From: Glutamicibacter nicotianae
GTDB lineage: Bacteria; Actinomycetota; Actinomycetes; Actinomycetales; Micrococcaceae
Direction of reading: 5' to 3'
DNA length: 64,000 nucleotides
Assembly (NCBI RefSeq): GCF_006539525.1
Contig: NZ_BJNE01000002.1
Location: 349,645 to 413,644 of the forward strand
Shown in pieces: positions 7,344 to 16,796 of the stretch. How positions within the stretch are numbered: position 1 is the stretch's first letter; each line of letters starts with the position of its first letter. The notes beneath the pieces are model-generated. The model worked only from the letters and a program-made list of their open reading frames with translations. It was not told the origin of the DNA and made no database searches. Both the position numbers and the translations under genes were made by a program.

Positions 7344-8511
7344 TGCCGGCCGCGCGGCGGCGCTGCAGGAAGACTGGCTTCGCCACCGTGCGGTTCGCCG
7401 AGAACTTCGGTTCGGCCGTGCGCCGGCCCAAGGCCAGCTCGGCCAGGTGCTCGCCGATGGCGGGCACGAACTTGAAGCCGTGGCCGCTGAACCCTGCGCC
7501 GACGGTGATCGGACCAAGCGAGTCGAGGATGAAGTGCTCGTCCTCGGTATTAGCGTAGGTGCAGGACACCGTCTCATAGCGCGAGGGATCGACCCCTGGA
7601 AGCCAGCGTTCCGCGTAGTCCTGCAGCCCGCGCAGCTGTTCCCCGCTGGCTTGGTGCGGGCGGTGCTCTGGATCAATGATCTGCCCGGAGCCGTGCCAGC
7701 CCACCTTGATGCCTTCGCCGGGGGTGCGCATCCCGTAGACGGGACCGAAAATCCGTGAACCGATATCCCGGTTCGGGTCCAGGATGTGGTTGAATCCGGG
7801 CCAGTGCGCAGGCAGGTCCTTCTGCGCGAAATGCACCGGATGCTCTTCGGTGACGTGGATGGCCGGCAGCCTGAGCGCAGCACCGAGCAGCGACCGGGTC
7901 CAAGCGCCCGCCGTGACAATTGCATGGCGGGCCCGGATGCGCGAGCTGGTTCCCCGGTGCTGGACCTGGACCTCGACACGGTCATCGGCAAGCACCTGGA
8001 GGCTTGCCACCTGGTACCCATGCTCCACGGACGCACCCTCGGCAACTGCCAGCTGCTGCAGAGAGGACACAGCGAGGTCGGCGTTGATCTGGCCGCCAGA
8101 GGGGATATGCAGGACTTCGGTCTCGAACTTCATGCCAGCGAAACGCTCTTCCGCAGCTTCAAGGGACAGCAGCTCGCTGCCGAAACCTGCCTGACCCAGC
8201 ACCTCGTGCATGGCGCGCTGCGCTTCAACGATTCCGTGATTGACCAATCCGGTGCGCGTCAGGAGCGGCTTGCCGGAGCGTTGCGAGATCTCATCCCACA
8301 AGGTATTGGAGCGCTGCAGCAGGCGCAGGTACTCGGGTTCGGCGTAGGCAGGATTGAAATTGCGGGTGGCCCCGTGCGAAGCGCCTTCCCGATGCCCCGG
8401 AGCAAAACGCTCAATCAGCAGCACCTCGTGTCCGCCATTGGCCAGGGACCACGCGGCGGCCGAGCCCATCGCCCCGCCGCCAATTACCAGGAAATCCACG
8501 TCATTGCGCAT
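7336..8511 (-). CDS. Monomeric sarcosine oxidase / N-methyl amino acid oxidase family
   Basis: The 391-residue protein opens with the FAD-binding dinucleotide fold (FLVIGGGAMGSAAAW) and has the ERF.PGH.EGASHGATR segment typical of monomeric sarcosine oxidase and N-methyltryptophan oxidase. Near residue 315, CTYANTEDEHFILD matches the region that supplies the covalent FAD-binding cysteine in this family. Such enzymes oxidise N-methyl or secondary amines with O2, giving an aldehyde or imine and H2O2. The exact amine is not evident. It is convergent with aguA rather than in its operon. Confidence 0.85.
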   Translation of the reverse strand: MRNDVDFLVIGGGAMGSAAAWSLANGGHEVLLIERFAPGHREGASHGATRNFNPAYAEPEYLRLLQRSNTLWDEISQRSGKPLLTRTGLVNHGIVEAQRAMHEVLGQAGFGSELLSLEAAEERFAGMKFETEVLHIPSGGQINADLAVSSLQQLAVAEGASVEHGYQVASLQVLADDRVEVQVQHRGTSSRIRARHAIVTAGAWTRSLLGAALRLPAIHVTEEHPVHFAQKDLPAHWPGFNHILDPNRDIGSRIFGPVYGMRTPGEGIKVGWHGSGQIIDPEHRPHQASGEQLRGLQDYAERWLPGVDPSRYETVSCTYANTEDEHFILDSLGPITVGAGFSGHGFKFVPAIGEHLAELALGRRTAEPKFSANRTVAKPVFLQRRRAAGIS

Positions 8512-8613
8512 TCCTACAGCGTAGAACTCCAGATGAAGCGTGCTCCATTCAAATGACTCATTGGCCGTGGACTAACGTAATAGTGGACAGCGACGAGGGA
8601 TAGCGGAGACAGC

Positions 8614-9363
8614 GTGGAGCAGGGCGTGCAATTAGCGGCGATCATTGGCTTGGCGGCCGCAGTCTTCGTGGGTGCCTCCACACAGCGTATTTCCGGCATG
8701 GGATTCGCACTGGTTTCCTCGCCCCTCCTGGTGATGGTGCTGGGGCCGCACGAAGGTGTCATGCTGGTCAACTTGCTCGGCGCCTGCAGCAGCCTGCTGA
8801 TCTTTGCGCAGGTCTTTCGGCAAGTCGAATACCGGAAAGTCGCTTTCATGCTCATCCCCGCCATGCTCATGACCATTCCCGGGGCGTGGGTGGCGAACTC
8901 GCTGGATGGGCCATGGCTGAACATCGGCATTTCCTTCATGGTGATCCTCGCACTGTGCTCCAGCTTCATGATCCGGAACCTCGCCATGGCCCAAAGCAGG
9001 GGATTGGCTATTGGCGCAGGGGCTGTCTCCGGATTCATGTCCGTGACTGCCGGGGTCTCCGGTCCAGCCATTGCCGGATATGCGGTAGCCAGCCGCTGGC
9101 CGCAAGCCCAATTCGCCATCTCCGTGCAGCTCTATTTCCTGGTGCTGTCCTTGACGTCGCTGATCGCCAAGGGCGGCATGCCGCAGCTGCATTGGCAGCA
9201 ATGGGGTGCCTGCTTCGGCGCGATGGTGCTGGGCATCGTGCTGGGCAATTTTCTGGCCCCGAGGATTGCGCAGAAGTTCAGCCGCGCCTTCGTGGTGCTG
9301 ATTGCCTTCAGCGGCGCGGTGAGCCTGATGGCCAGCGGCTTGCTCGCGTTGTCCTCGAACTAG
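8614..9363 (+). CDS. TauE/SafE-family membrane permease
   Basis: The 249-residue membrane protein has about eight hydrophobic segments and two related halves. The GASTQRISGMGFALVSSPLL loop near the N-terminus and the GFMSVTAGVSGPAIAGY loop near residue 140 are the duplicated TauE motif. Members export organosulfur compounds or sulfite, but many are uncharacterised. The start is a GTG preceded by GCGGAGA. It is a lone gene between unrelated neighbours. Confidence 0.8.
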   Translation: MEQGVQLAAIIGLAAAVFVGASTQRISGMGFALVSSPLLVMVLGPHEGVMLVNLLGACSSLLIFAQVFRQVEYRKVAFMLIPAMLMTIPGAWVANSLDGPWLNIGISFMVILALCSSFMIRNLAMAQSRGLAIGAGAVSGFMSVTAGVSGPAIAGYAVASRWPQAQFAISVQLYFLVLSLTSLIAKGGMPQLHWQQWGACFGAMVLGIVLGNFLAPRIAQKFSRAFVVLIAFSGAVSLMASGLLALSSN

Positions 9364-9432
9364 CGCAAAGACCTTTTCCGCGGAGGATGGCCGGGCTGCG
9401 GGCAGTACACGTTCTTCAATGAAAATGAGAGA

Positions 9433-10617
9433 ATGTACTACGTGCATTCCCAATATCCCGATGTCACTCTCAGCAGGCGAGTCACCGAACTGGACATCGA
9501 GCGACGTGCTCTATGGGCCGGCCTGATCTGTTCCCTCTTCGGGCTGGTTGTCGGGCTCATCATCTTCGCCGGTGAACGTCCGCCTCTCTTTGGCGATCTG
9601 TCGGTAGGCATTGTTTCAGCCGTCTGTGGTGCTGTCTCGGCCGGAGCCAGCAGCGCCTATGCGTTCCGCACCATGCTCCGGGCCCGCGAGACGTGGCTGA
9701 AGAGGATCCCCGCATGGCGCCAGATGGTTACTGCCCTTGGCCTCGTCTTGGTGCACGTAGCCAGCACCATCATGATCATGCTGGTCGTGTTCCACCTGCT
9801 CCAACAGGCTTTCTACGGGCTGCATCTGGACGTGCTCGCAGGGGCTCTGGCAGTCAGCGTATCCACGGGCATCAGCGCCTACCTGTCCCTGGAGGCCACC
9901 GCGCGGATCAATGCGGAGTCCCTGTCAGTGGTGCTGGGGATCTTCATGTGCGCCGGTGTGCTGATCAGCATGCTGCTGGCCGAAGACCAGAACTGGTGGC
10001 GGAGCATGTTCTCGTCGCTGGGGACCACGCAAGCCGGCATGGGGTCCTTCTGGACTTTCAATCTCACCCTGGTGATTTCCGGCTTGGTGCTCGCTGCCTT
10101 CACCGAGTTCCTGACCCGCGACCTGGTCCGCCTGGCACAGACCTACCGTTGCCGCCCTGCGTTGGAACGCTACAAGATTGCACGCATGGTGCGTCCTCGT
10201 CCGAAGCTGGTGCGCTGGTGCCTGCTGCTTGTCTCCATGGGCATTATCGGCATCGGTTTGGTTCCCTTCGACGTGGCCATGGAGGTGCATTCGGCCTTTG
10301 TGCAGATGGTCTCGGTAGCCATGATCTTCCTGCTGCTGGGCACTATCGTGCTGCTGCCTGGCTACCCGGTGGTGTTTCATCTGCTGTCCTATGCGGCCAT
10401 CGGCGCGATCTGGGGCGCCTTCCAGTTGTGGAACCAATGGTCTTATTACAACCTGACCGGTTTCGAGCTGTCGGTGGTGGCCATCATGTTCAGCTGGATC
10501 TCGGTCTTCATCCGCACCACCTCGGCCATGACGCAGGATCGCTCCGAACCCCGGACCACCCATTCGCCATCCGAGCTGGAAAAGGCGAAGAAGAAGCCAG
10601 CGGCCAAGGGCGACTGA
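9433..10617 (+). CDS. Multi-pass membrane protein of unknown function
   Basis: The 394-residue protein has about nine hydrophobic segments, for example at 30-48, 58-78, 100-125, 132-150, 165-185, 205-225, 258-280, 290-312 and 340-355. It ends in a basic tail (EKAKKKPAAKGD). The arrangement resembles DUF998-like membrane proteins, but I cannot fix a family. No transport or catalytic motif is seen. It lies 60 bases upstream of the GPP34 gene. Confidence 0.7.
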   Translation: MYYVHSQYPDVTLSRRVTELDIERRALWAGLICSLFGLVVGLIIFAGERPPLFGDLSVGIVSAVCGAVSAGASSAYAFRTMLRARETWLKRIPAWRQMVTALGLVLVHVASTIMIMLVVFHLLQQAFYGLHLDVLAGALAVSVSTGISAYLSLEATARINAESLSVVLGIFMCAGVLISMLLAEDQNWWRSMFSSLGTTQAGMGSFWTFNLTLVISGLVLAAFTEFLTRDLVRLAQTYRCRPALERYKIARMVRPRPKLVRWCLLLVSMGIIGIGLVPFDVAMEVHSAFVQMVSVAMIFLLLGTIVLLPGYPVVFHLLSYAAIGAIWGAFQLWNQWSYYNLTGFELSVVAIMFSWISVFIRTTSAMTQDRSEPRTTHSPSELEKAKKKPAAKGD

Positions 10618-10665
10618 GCCTGAATATCCGTCGCAAGGCTGAAGAATTCCTCCAGTGCGGGCCGG

Positions 10666-10671
10666 TAGCCT
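10666..10671 (+). promoter_or_regulatory. Candidate -10 element for leaderless transcript of the GPP34 gene
   Basis: TAGCCT ends six bases before the ATG at 10678, placing the expected transcription start on the start codon. No Shine-Dalgarno sequence lies before this ATG, which fits a leaderless mRNA. The -35 is not convincing. Confidence 0.35.
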
Positions 10672-10677
10672 GAGAAT

Positions 10678-11340
10678 ATGTTGATCGCAGAAAAGCTCTA
10701 CTTGCTCATGGCCGATGACTCCGAGAAACCGGAAGCAGTTGTATCAGCTACGGGATACGGCATGAACGCCGCCATCATCACAGACCTGATGGTTGCCGGG
10801 CGTGTGGCGCTCAGCGAGGATGAGCAGCGGCAGATCCAGCTCATCGGTGCCGGGCCCTGCCCGGATCCAGTGCTTGCCGCGCCATTGGAGCAGCTGGAAA
10901 GACGGGGCAACCTGAGCCTGGATGACGCGGTGAAGATCAATTCCCTGTGCGATGTCCGGTTGCTGACCGATTCCCTGGCCAAGGGCGGAATTATCGAATA
11001 CGGCGAACGCACGATGCTGGGCTTGGGAAAGCAGCGGGTGCGCATCATCAACCAGCAGATCCAGCGCCAGATCAGAACCGACCTGCACGGTGCCCTTCAC
11101 GGGCAGAAAATCCCTGGAGCCAGCGATACCACCGTGCTCGCAATCCTTCAGGCCGTAGGCCTGGTGCACCCTGTGCTGGAGGAAGAGCTGGCGCCCATGA
11201 CTTCGGCCCAAGCGCAGTCCCGGATAGCGGAACTCGCGCAGGATTCACCGGCAGCGGATTCGGCACAACGAGCAGTGGCAGCGATGAACGCCGCCATCGT
11301 CAGTGAGCGCGTCATTCCGCCTGCGCCAGGCAAGAAATAG
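10678..11340 (+). CDS. GPP34 / GOLPH3-family protein
   Basis: The 220-residue protein begins MLIAEKLYLLMADD, then TGYGMNAAIITDLMVAGRVAL, the hallmarks of the GPP34 (Golgi phosphoprotein 3) fold found in actinobacteria. The eukaryotic relatives bind PI4P and help retain Golgi glycosyltransferases. The bacterial role is not established, though a peripheral membrane association is plausible. The C-terminal 25 residues are an Ala-rich helix. It is a single-gene unit, probably leaderless. Confidence 0.88.
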   Translation: MLIAEKLYLLMADDSEKPEAVVSATGYGMNAAIITDLMVAGRVALSEDEQRQIQLIGAGPCPDPVLAAPLEQLERRGNLSLDDAVKINSLCDVRLLTDSLAKGGIIEYGERTMLGLGKQRVRIINQQIQRQIRTDLHGALHGQKIPGASDTTVLAILQAVGLVHPVLEEELAPMTSAQAQSRIAELAQDSPAADSAQRAVAAMNAAIVSERVIPPAPGKK

Positions 11341-11376
11341 CCGACGGCGCACGCCACCAGCGACGTGCCAAAGGGG

Positions 11377-12042
11377 TCAACGTAGGGTGCTCAACCCAGC
11401 ATCAATGACCACTTGGACGGTGGAACGGTAATGGTTTCCGAGCAGTTCTCCGAGCAGGTCGGCATCACGAGCCATAGCGGCATCCAGGATTTCCTGGTGC
11501 TCCTTCTCGACGTTGCGCTTGCCTGCCGCCTTCGACGGGGCGGCCCAGCGCCGGTAGAGCTCGGTGAAGTTCGCCAGGTCGGCGGATAGCTTGAGCATCG
11601 GCTGGCAATCGCAAGGCACCAGCAGAGCATGGTGGAATTCGCGGTGCGCTTCGGACCACGCAGGGTTGAGAGTGCCGGGTTCCTCCGGCAAACGGCGTGG
11701 GGTGCGCGAGAGCTTGTGATGGGCCGCAATCACCTTGGATTCCCATGCGACATCTCCGCGTTCCACTGCCAGGCGGGCGGCCAGCGCTTCGGTGGAGCAA
11801 CGCAGCTCGGTGATATCTGCCAGTTCGCGCAAATCAAGATCCGGTACGAAGAAGCCGCGGTTCGGGCGGATGACCACCAGATTTTCGCCAGCCAGCCGGG
11901 TCAGCGATTCGCGGATCACCGTCGTGCTGGTTTCGAACTGCACTGCCAATGCGGTCGGCTGCAGGCGATCGCCGGGGGACCAGAAGCCATCAAGGATGGT
12001 CCGGCGGATACCCTCCAGGGAATGAACTGATGCCTTTGCCAC
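11377..12042 (-). CDS. GntR-family regulator (FadR/FCD type)
   Basis: The 221-residue protein has a winged helix at about 5-65 (ALAVQFETSTTVIRESLTRL) and the all-helical FCD ligand domain. FCD metal-site-like histidines are seen in EAHREFHHAL and in a later GNHYRS segment. I place the start at GTG 12042 because AGGAAGAGG precedes it; an upstream in-frame ATG at 12087 has no such signal. It is divergent from the polyketide synthase operon with a 165-bp gap and could regulate it, but I see no clear repeated operator there. Confidence 0.8.
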   Translation of the reverse strand: MAKASVHSLEGIRRTILDGFWSPGDRLQPTALAVQFETSTTVIRESLTRLAGENLVVIRPNRGFFVPDLDLRELADITELRCSTEALAARLAVERGDVAWESKVIAAHHKLSRTPRRLPEEPGTLNPAWSEAHREFHHALLVPCDCQPMLKLSADLANFTELYRRWAAPSKAAGKRNVEKEHQEILDAAMARDADLLGELLGNHYRSTVQVVIDAGLSTLR

Positions 12043-12172
12043 GGGGCCTCTTCCTGCGCGATCGATTAAATCTGACGTTAATAACAATAATCATATTCTT
12101 CGCCGAGGATAGATAATCCACGCGCGGAGGGCAACGGATCATCGGGTGAATGCTGGCAATTCGCCGAAGCTG

Positions 12173-12201
12173 TTTACCATCGCTGGCAACGGCCCTAGGC
12201 T
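12173..12201 (+). promoter_or_regulatory. Candidate promoter of the type III PKS operon
   Basis: TTTACC (12173-12178) and TAGGCT (12196-12201) are 17 bases apart. The -10 ends six bases before the ATG at 12208, and no Shine-Dalgarno sequence is present, so the first mRNA is probably leaderless. Confidence 0.4.
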
Positions 12202-12207
12202 CGGGGC

Positions 12208-13329
12208 ATGCCAGTGAAGATCCGCACGATCCAGACCGCAGTTCCCGCGACGCAACTTGCCCAGGACGAAATCCGTGATGTCTTCGCCAGCCAGCCGAAT
12301 CTGAGCCGGCTGGGCGAACGGCTCATCACCACTTCCTTCAACTCCGCAGCGATCAGCACCAGATACAGCTGCGTCGACGAATTCGACCTCACCCTGCCCC
12401 AGCCGGAACAGCCGATGTTCTATGACCGGGCCGCCGGACTCCTGCTCTCCCCGAGCACCGCGGAGCGCAACAACGTGTACGCCAAGCAGGCAGGCACGCT
12501 CTTCACGGAGACCGCGAAGAAGGCGTTGGATGCCTGCGAGGACTTGGCGCCGGAAGACATCACCCACGTCATCACCGTCTCCTGCACCGGGTTCTACAAC
12601 CCCGGCCCGGACTACCAGATCGTGCGGGCGCTGGGGCTGGCTCCGAGTACGGTGCGCCATCACCTGGGGTTCATGGGCTGCTACGCGGCCTTCCCGGCGC
12701 TTCGCGCCGCCCGCGATTTCTGCCTGGCCGACCCGGACGCCACGGTGCTGGTGGTCTGCGCAGAGCTGTGCACCTTGCATGTGCACAGCTCGAATGACCC
12801 GGACACCATCATGGGCTCGGCTATCTTCGCGGACGGGGCGGCCGCGGTGATCGTTTCGGCAAAGGGCAGCGGGCCGCTGCAGATGGACGGCTTTGAAACC
12901 GTGCTCACCCCGGTAGGCGAAGAAGCGATGGCGTGGAATATCGGTGATCACGGATTCGAGATGGTGCTGGGCACCTATGTCCCGCACATCATCGACGAGC
13001 ACATCACCGCAGCGCTGCAACCGCTCCTGGACAAGGACACCGACTCGGAACTCTCGGTAGGCAGGATCCAGCATTGGGGCCTGCACCCCGGCGGCCGGGC
13101 CATCCTGGACCGGGTGCAAAACCGGCTGGGCCTGGATGATCGGCAGCTGGAGCCGGCCCGCGCGATCCTGGATCGCTATGGAAACATGTCCAGCGCCACG
13201 GTGCTTTTCGTGCTCAAGGAAATCCTGGATCCCGCGGCAGCGGACAGCGGGGATCGAGTCTGCTCCATGGCTTTCGGCCCGGGGCTGACCGTTGAAACCG
13301 GGCTGTTCACCGTATCCAGGAGGGAATGA
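12208..13329 (+). CDS. Type III polyketide synthase
   Basis: The 373-residue chalcone/stilbene synthase-family enzyme shows the Cys-His-Asn triad: GFMGCYAAF (Cys near 156), HWGLHPGGRAILD (His near 295) and RYGNMSSATV (Asn near 328). It would condense an acyl-CoA starter with malonyl-CoA units to pyrones or resorcinols. The next two genes overlap it and encode a methyltransferase and a flavin monooxygenase. This order is like the Streptomyces griseus srs operon, which makes methylated and hydroxylated phenolic lipids. The starter unit cannot be read from the sequence. Confidence 0.92.
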   Translation: MPVKIRTIQTAVPATQLAQDEIRDVFASQPNLSRLGERLITTSFNSAAISTRYSCVDEFDLTLPQPEQPMFYDRAAGLLLSPSTAERNNVYAKQAGTLFTETAKKALDACEDLAPEDITHVITVSCTGFYNPGPDYQIVRALGLAPSTVRHHLGFMGCYAAFPALRAARDFCLADPDATVLVVCAELCTLHVHSSNDPDTIMGSAIFADGAAAVIVSAKGSGPLQMDGFETVLTPVGEEAMAWNIGDHGFEMVLGTYVPHIIDEHITAALQPLLDKDTDSELSVGRIQHWGLHPGGRAILDRVQNRLGLDDRQLEPARAILDRYGNMSSATVLFVLKEILDPAAADSGDRVCSMAFGPGLTVETGLFTVSRRE

Positions 13330-14042
13330 TGCTCCGGCTGGCGAGGGCCACGGAAGCCATCGAGGAAATGGACCGGCCGGATTGCGATCCGGTGCTGCTG
13401 CGCCGCACCTACGCCCAGTTCCCGCTGGTGAACCGGGTGGTGGCGGGCTGGCGGGGCAACTACCTGGAATGCATCCGTCCGTTGCTGGTGCACCGGGCAC
13501 GGGCCAGAATCCTGGATGTGGGCTGCGGCGGCGGGGATATCGCGGCGAATCTGGCCCGGTGGACGCTCGCCGACGGATTCGAAGTCGCAGTGCACGGCAT
13601 CGACCCGGATCCGCGGGCCATCGGATACGCCCGGCAAGCGTTGCACCGCAGCAAGCTGCCTGGCGGGGTGCTGGAATTCCATGAAACCACCAGCACCCGG
13701 CTGGCGGCCGCCGGCGAGCGGTACGACCTGGTGCTCTCCAACCACCTGCTGCACCACCTGTTGCCGGATGAGCTGCAGCAGCTGCAGGAAGACACCGAGC
13801 AGTTGTGCACCGGTCTCGGGTTGCACAGCGATATCCGGCGCTCGCCGATGGCGCTGGGACTCTTCGGCCTGGCGACCCTGCCCTTGGCCGGCAGCTCGCT
13901 GATCCGCCGCGACGGCCTGACCTCCATCAGGCGCAGCTTCGTGCCGGAAGAACTGGAGCAACTGCTCCGGGCAGGGTGGGAAGTGCGCACTCAGCGTCCG
14001 TACCGCAACCTGCTGCTCTGGGAAGCTGGCGGCCGTGGATGA
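13329..14042 (+). CDS. SAM-dependent methyltransferase, PKS tailoring
   Basis: The class I methyltransferase has the SAM-binding glycine motif ILDVGCGGGDIAANLA (about 60-75), the acidic motif II HGIDPD and the post-motif LVLSNHLLHHL. The protein is about 237 residues. Two ATGs occur in tandem (13326, 13329); the second has better spacing to AGGAGG, and its A overlaps the synthase stop. Likely substrate: the phenolic or pyrone product of the upstream type III synthase. Its C-terminus overlaps the next gene by 8 bp. Confidence 0.85.
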   Translation: MLRLARATEAIEEMDRPDCDPVLLRRTYAQFPLVNRVVAGWRGNYLECIRPLLVHRARARILDVGCGGGDIAANLARWTLADGFEVAVHGIDPDPRAIGYARQALHRSKLPGGVLEFHETTSTRLAAAGERYDLVLSNHLLHHLLPDELQQLQEDTEQLCTGLGLHSDIRRSPMALGLFGLATLPLAGSSLIRRDGLTSIRRSFVPEELEQLLRAGWEVRTQRPYRNLLLWEAGGRG

Positions 14043-15168
14043 CGTCGCGATCATCGGCGCCGGACCGGTGGGCTTGGCCTTGGCCATCCTGCTCGCCCAA
14101 AACGGGCGCAGCGTCCGGGTCTTCGAGCAGCGCAGTGTGCCGGCAGCCCACTCGCGGGCCTTTGGCCTGCACCCTCCGGCACAACAGGTCCTGGATCAGC
14201 TCGGAGTGGGGGAGGCCGCGCAGCGCCACGGCGTGCAGATCCGCGGCGGGCTGGGGATCTCGCGCGGGCGGAGCATCGCCGCGATGGATTTCGCCACGAT
14301 TGGCGGGCAATACCCCTATGTTCTGTCCTTGCCGCAGCAGTCCACCGAGCAATTGCTGCGCGAGCGGCTGGAACAGCTCGCACCGGGGTCAATGATGTGG
14401 TCCACCGCTTTTGAGCAGGTACTCAAGCAGTCGGAGCAAGCGGTGGAATTCGCCGCCGGGGGCGTGGTGCACCGGGCCCGGTGGCTGGCTGGAGCTGACG
14501 GGGTCCGCTCCGCGGTCCGCACGGATCTCGAGGTGGGCTTTGCCGGAAGGGACCATCGGGATCGATATCTGATGGGTGACTTTCCCGATAGCACTGGACT
14601 GGCGCATACTGCGGCGCTGTTCCTGCACCAGCAGGGGATTGTCGAATCCTTTCCGTTGCCCGGTGCACGGCGGCGCTGGGTGGTGCGCGTCGAACAGAAG
14701 CTGGCCGATGATTCACCGGGAACCTTGGCCGAGACGATCTTGAGCCGCACCGGATACCTGCTTGATCCCGGGACGTGCACCATGACGAGCTATTTCGGCA
14801 CTGCTACCCGAATGGTGTCCTCGATGGTCCATGGGCGGGTGGTGCTGCTCGGGGACGCGGCCCATCAGATCAGCCCCATCGGTGGGCAGGGGCTGAGCCT
14901 GGGGTTGGCTGATGCGCAGGCGGCGGCCAGCGTCTTTGCTGCCGGGGCGCCAGCTGGTTCACTGGATGATCTGCGGCTCGCAGCCGCCCGCAGTGCTGCC
15001 CGGCGGGCGCAGGTCAACATGCTGCTGGGCCGGGCCCTGCCGAGTTGGACGGTCCCGCTGCGGGATTCGGTGATTTCCTCCCTGGCCGCCAGCGCCTGGC
15101 TGAAGGAGACGGTGGCGCGCAGCTTCACGATGACCTCTCCCGGGCAGCGGACTCTTCCCGTTGCATGA
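14035..15168 (+). CDS. FAD-dependent aromatic monooxygenase, PKS tailoring
   Basis: The 377-residue p-hydroxybenzoate-hydroxylase-like flavoprotein contains the N-terminal GxGxxG (IIGAGPVGLALA), the GADGVRS segment at about 155-161 and GRVVLLGDAAHQISPIGGQGLSLG near 265-288. This family uses NAD(P)H and O2 to hydroxylate phenols. The start is GTG 14035, inside the methyltransferase end. As the third gene of the type III PKS operon it probably hydroxylates the aromatic product, possibly towards a quinol or quinone (inference). Confidence 0.88.
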   Translation: MDDVAIIGAGPVGLALAILLAQNGRSVRVFEQRSVPAAHSRAFGLHPPAQQVLDQLGVGEAAQRHGVQIRGGLGISRGRSIAAMDFATIGGQYPYVLSLPQQSTEQLLRERLEQLAPGSMMWSTAFEQVLKQSEQAVEFAAGGVVHRARWLAGADGVRSAVRTDLEVGFAGRDHRDRYLMGDFPDSTGLAHTAALFLHQQGIVESFPLPGARRRWVVRVEQKLADDSPGTLAETILSRTGYLLDPGTCTMTSYFGTATRMVSSMVHGRVVLLGDAAHQISPIGGQGLSLGLADAQAAASVFAAGAPAGSLDDLRLAAARSAARRAQVNMLLGRALPSWTVPLRDSVISSLAASAWLKETVARSFTMTSPGQRTLPVA

Positions 15169-15490
15169 CGAAATGGCAACGCTTCGGTTACTGGTTGCGT
15201 GATTGCATCTATCAGTGCAGTACCCGGCGACGCGGTGATCACTCGCGAGCGCCAGGAAGGATTCCGCCACTGGAGCAAGGACCGCCCTGCAGCTGCCACC
15301 AGCGGGCAGCTGGGCGACATCGACCTGGCCGGGGCTGTGGGCAATATTGGCCACCTGAAGGAATCCTTCAAGTACTGAATACCCGTATGCAGCTGTGCCG
15401 CGCCGCCGGTAGATTGGCGGTGCGTCACTGCTTTGCGCGTGCCCAAACTCACCGCCAAACTCTCGCGGATACATGAAACAATAGGTAGCA
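15169..15490. other. Region between the PKS operon and rlmN
   Basis: The left half holds a short possible coding frame (15199-15378). The right half is lower in coding signal and probably carries the rlmN promoter; no convincing -35/-10 pair or Shine-Dalgarno sequence was found before ATG 15491. No terminator hairpin is obvious after the monooxygenase stop. Confidence 0.4.
15199..15378 (+). CDS. Possible 59-residue small protein or gene remnant
   Basis: The frame GTG 15199 to TGA 15378 has the G/C-ending codon pattern of real genes here. It encodes a small acidic/basic mixed peptide ending GHLKESFKY. No Shine-Dalgarno sequence precedes the GTG, and the frame opens just after the monooxygenase stop, so it could also be the tail of a decayed gene. 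I do not recognise the product. Confidence 0.3.
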   Translation: MIASISAVPGDAVITRERQEGFRHWSKDRPAAATSGQLGDIDLAGAVGNIGHLKESFKY

Positions 15491-16789
15491 ATGACTTCCA
15501 TCGATTCCACCCCACTTTCCGCTGAAGAACGCAAGGCGCTGCGCAATGAGCAGGCCGCGGCCCAGCGCGCCCAGCAGCTGCGCATCTCCAAGTCCCGAGC
15601 CGAAGCCGAAGGCCGCGCCCAGGTCGTGCCAACCGCCGAAGGCTGGAAGCAGGAGATGGGTGCCGATGGCCGTCCGGAGCTGCAGTTCTCCACCAAGCGC
15701 CGCGTCTCCCAGCCGCCAACGCACCTGGCCGACCTGTCCCTGGCCGAACGCCAGGCCAAGCTGAAGGAACTGGGACTGCCGGGCTTCCGCGCCAAGCAGC
15801 TCTCCGTGCACTACTTCCAGCACTACACCACCGACCCGGCACAGATGAGCGACCTGCCGAAGAACGGCCGCGAGGAACTCGCCGAGGCGATGTTCCCGAA
15901 GCTGCTCACCGAGGTCAAGCGACTGGAAACCGATGACGGCAAGACCATCAAGTTCCTCTGGCGCCTGTTCGACGGCTCGCTGGTCGAGTCCGTCTTGATG
16001 CGCTACCCGGGCCGCATCACCCTGTGCATTTCCTCGCAGTGCGGCTGCGGCATGAACTGCCCGTTCTGCGCCACCGGCCAGGCGGGTTTGACCCGCAACA
16101 TGTCCACTGCTGAAATCCTTGACCAGATCGTCCAGGCCAACCGAGTGATCGCCGAGGGCGGACTGGGCGGACGCCAGCACCCGGATGAGCGCGTGGGCAA
16201 CATCGTGTTCATGGGCATGGGCGAACCACTGGCCAACTACAAGCGCGTGATGAACGCCGTGCACCGCATGGTTGCCGAGGCCCCGGAAGGCCTGGGCATG
16301 GCGGCCCGCGGCATTACCGTTTCCACCGTCGGCCTGGTTCCGGCGATCCGCAAGCTGGCCGACGAGAACGTCCAGGTCACCTTCGCCCTGTCGCTGCACG
16401 CCCCGGATGACGAGCTGCGCGACGAGCTGATCCCGGTGAACTCGCGCTGGAAGGTCGACGAGGCGCTGGATGCCGCGTACGACTACTACGTGAAGACCGG
16501 ACGCCGCGTCTCCATCGAATACGCGCTGATCAAGGACATGAACGACCACGAGTGGCGCGCGGAAATGCTGGCCAAGAAGCTCAACGCCCGCGGCCGCGGC
16601 TGGGTACACGTGAACCCGATCCCGCTGAACCCGGTGCCGGGCTCCATCTGGACCCGCAGCGAACCTGACATCACGTCCAAGTTCGTGCGCCGCCTGGACG
16701 AGCTGGGCGTGCCGACCACGCTGCGCGATACCCGTGGCAAGGAAATCGACGGCGCCTGCGGCCAGCTGGCCGCCGACGGCGACAAGTAG
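15491..16789 (+). CDS. rlmN: 23S rRNA (adenine-2503-C2)-methyltransferase RlmN
   Basis: The 432-residue radical-SAM enzyme carries the [12 protein letters not shown] cluster motif (CxxxCxxC, near residue 185) and the [11 protein letters not shown] motif. The two mechanistic cysteines fit segment positions near the C-terminus ([14 protein letters not shown]) as in RlmN. It methylates A2503 of 23S rRNA and A37 of some tRNAs. The N-terminal ~60 residues are a charged extension. A strong hairpin terminator follows. Confidence 0.95.
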   Translation: MTSIDSTPLSAEERKALRNEQAAAQRAQQLRISKSRAEAEGRAQVVPTAEGWKQEMGADGRPELQFSTKRRVSQPPTHLADLSLAERQAKLKELGLPGFRAKQLSVHYFQHYTTDPAQMSDLPKNGREELAEAMFPKLLTEVKRLETDDGKTIKFLWRLFDGSLVESVLMRYPGRITLCISSQCGCGMNCPFCATGQAGLTRNMSTAEILDQIVQANRVIAEGGLGGRQHPDERVGNIVFMGMGEPLANYKRVMNAVHRMVAEAPEGLGMAARGITVSTVGLVPAIRKLADENVQVTFALSLHAPDDELRDELIPVNSRWKVDEALDAAYDYYVKTGRRVSIEYALIKDMNDHEWRAEMLAKKLNARGRGWVHVNPIPLNPVPGSIWTRSEPDITSKFVRRLDELGVPTTLRDTRGKEIDGACGQLAADGDK

Positions 16790-16796
16790 CAAACTT

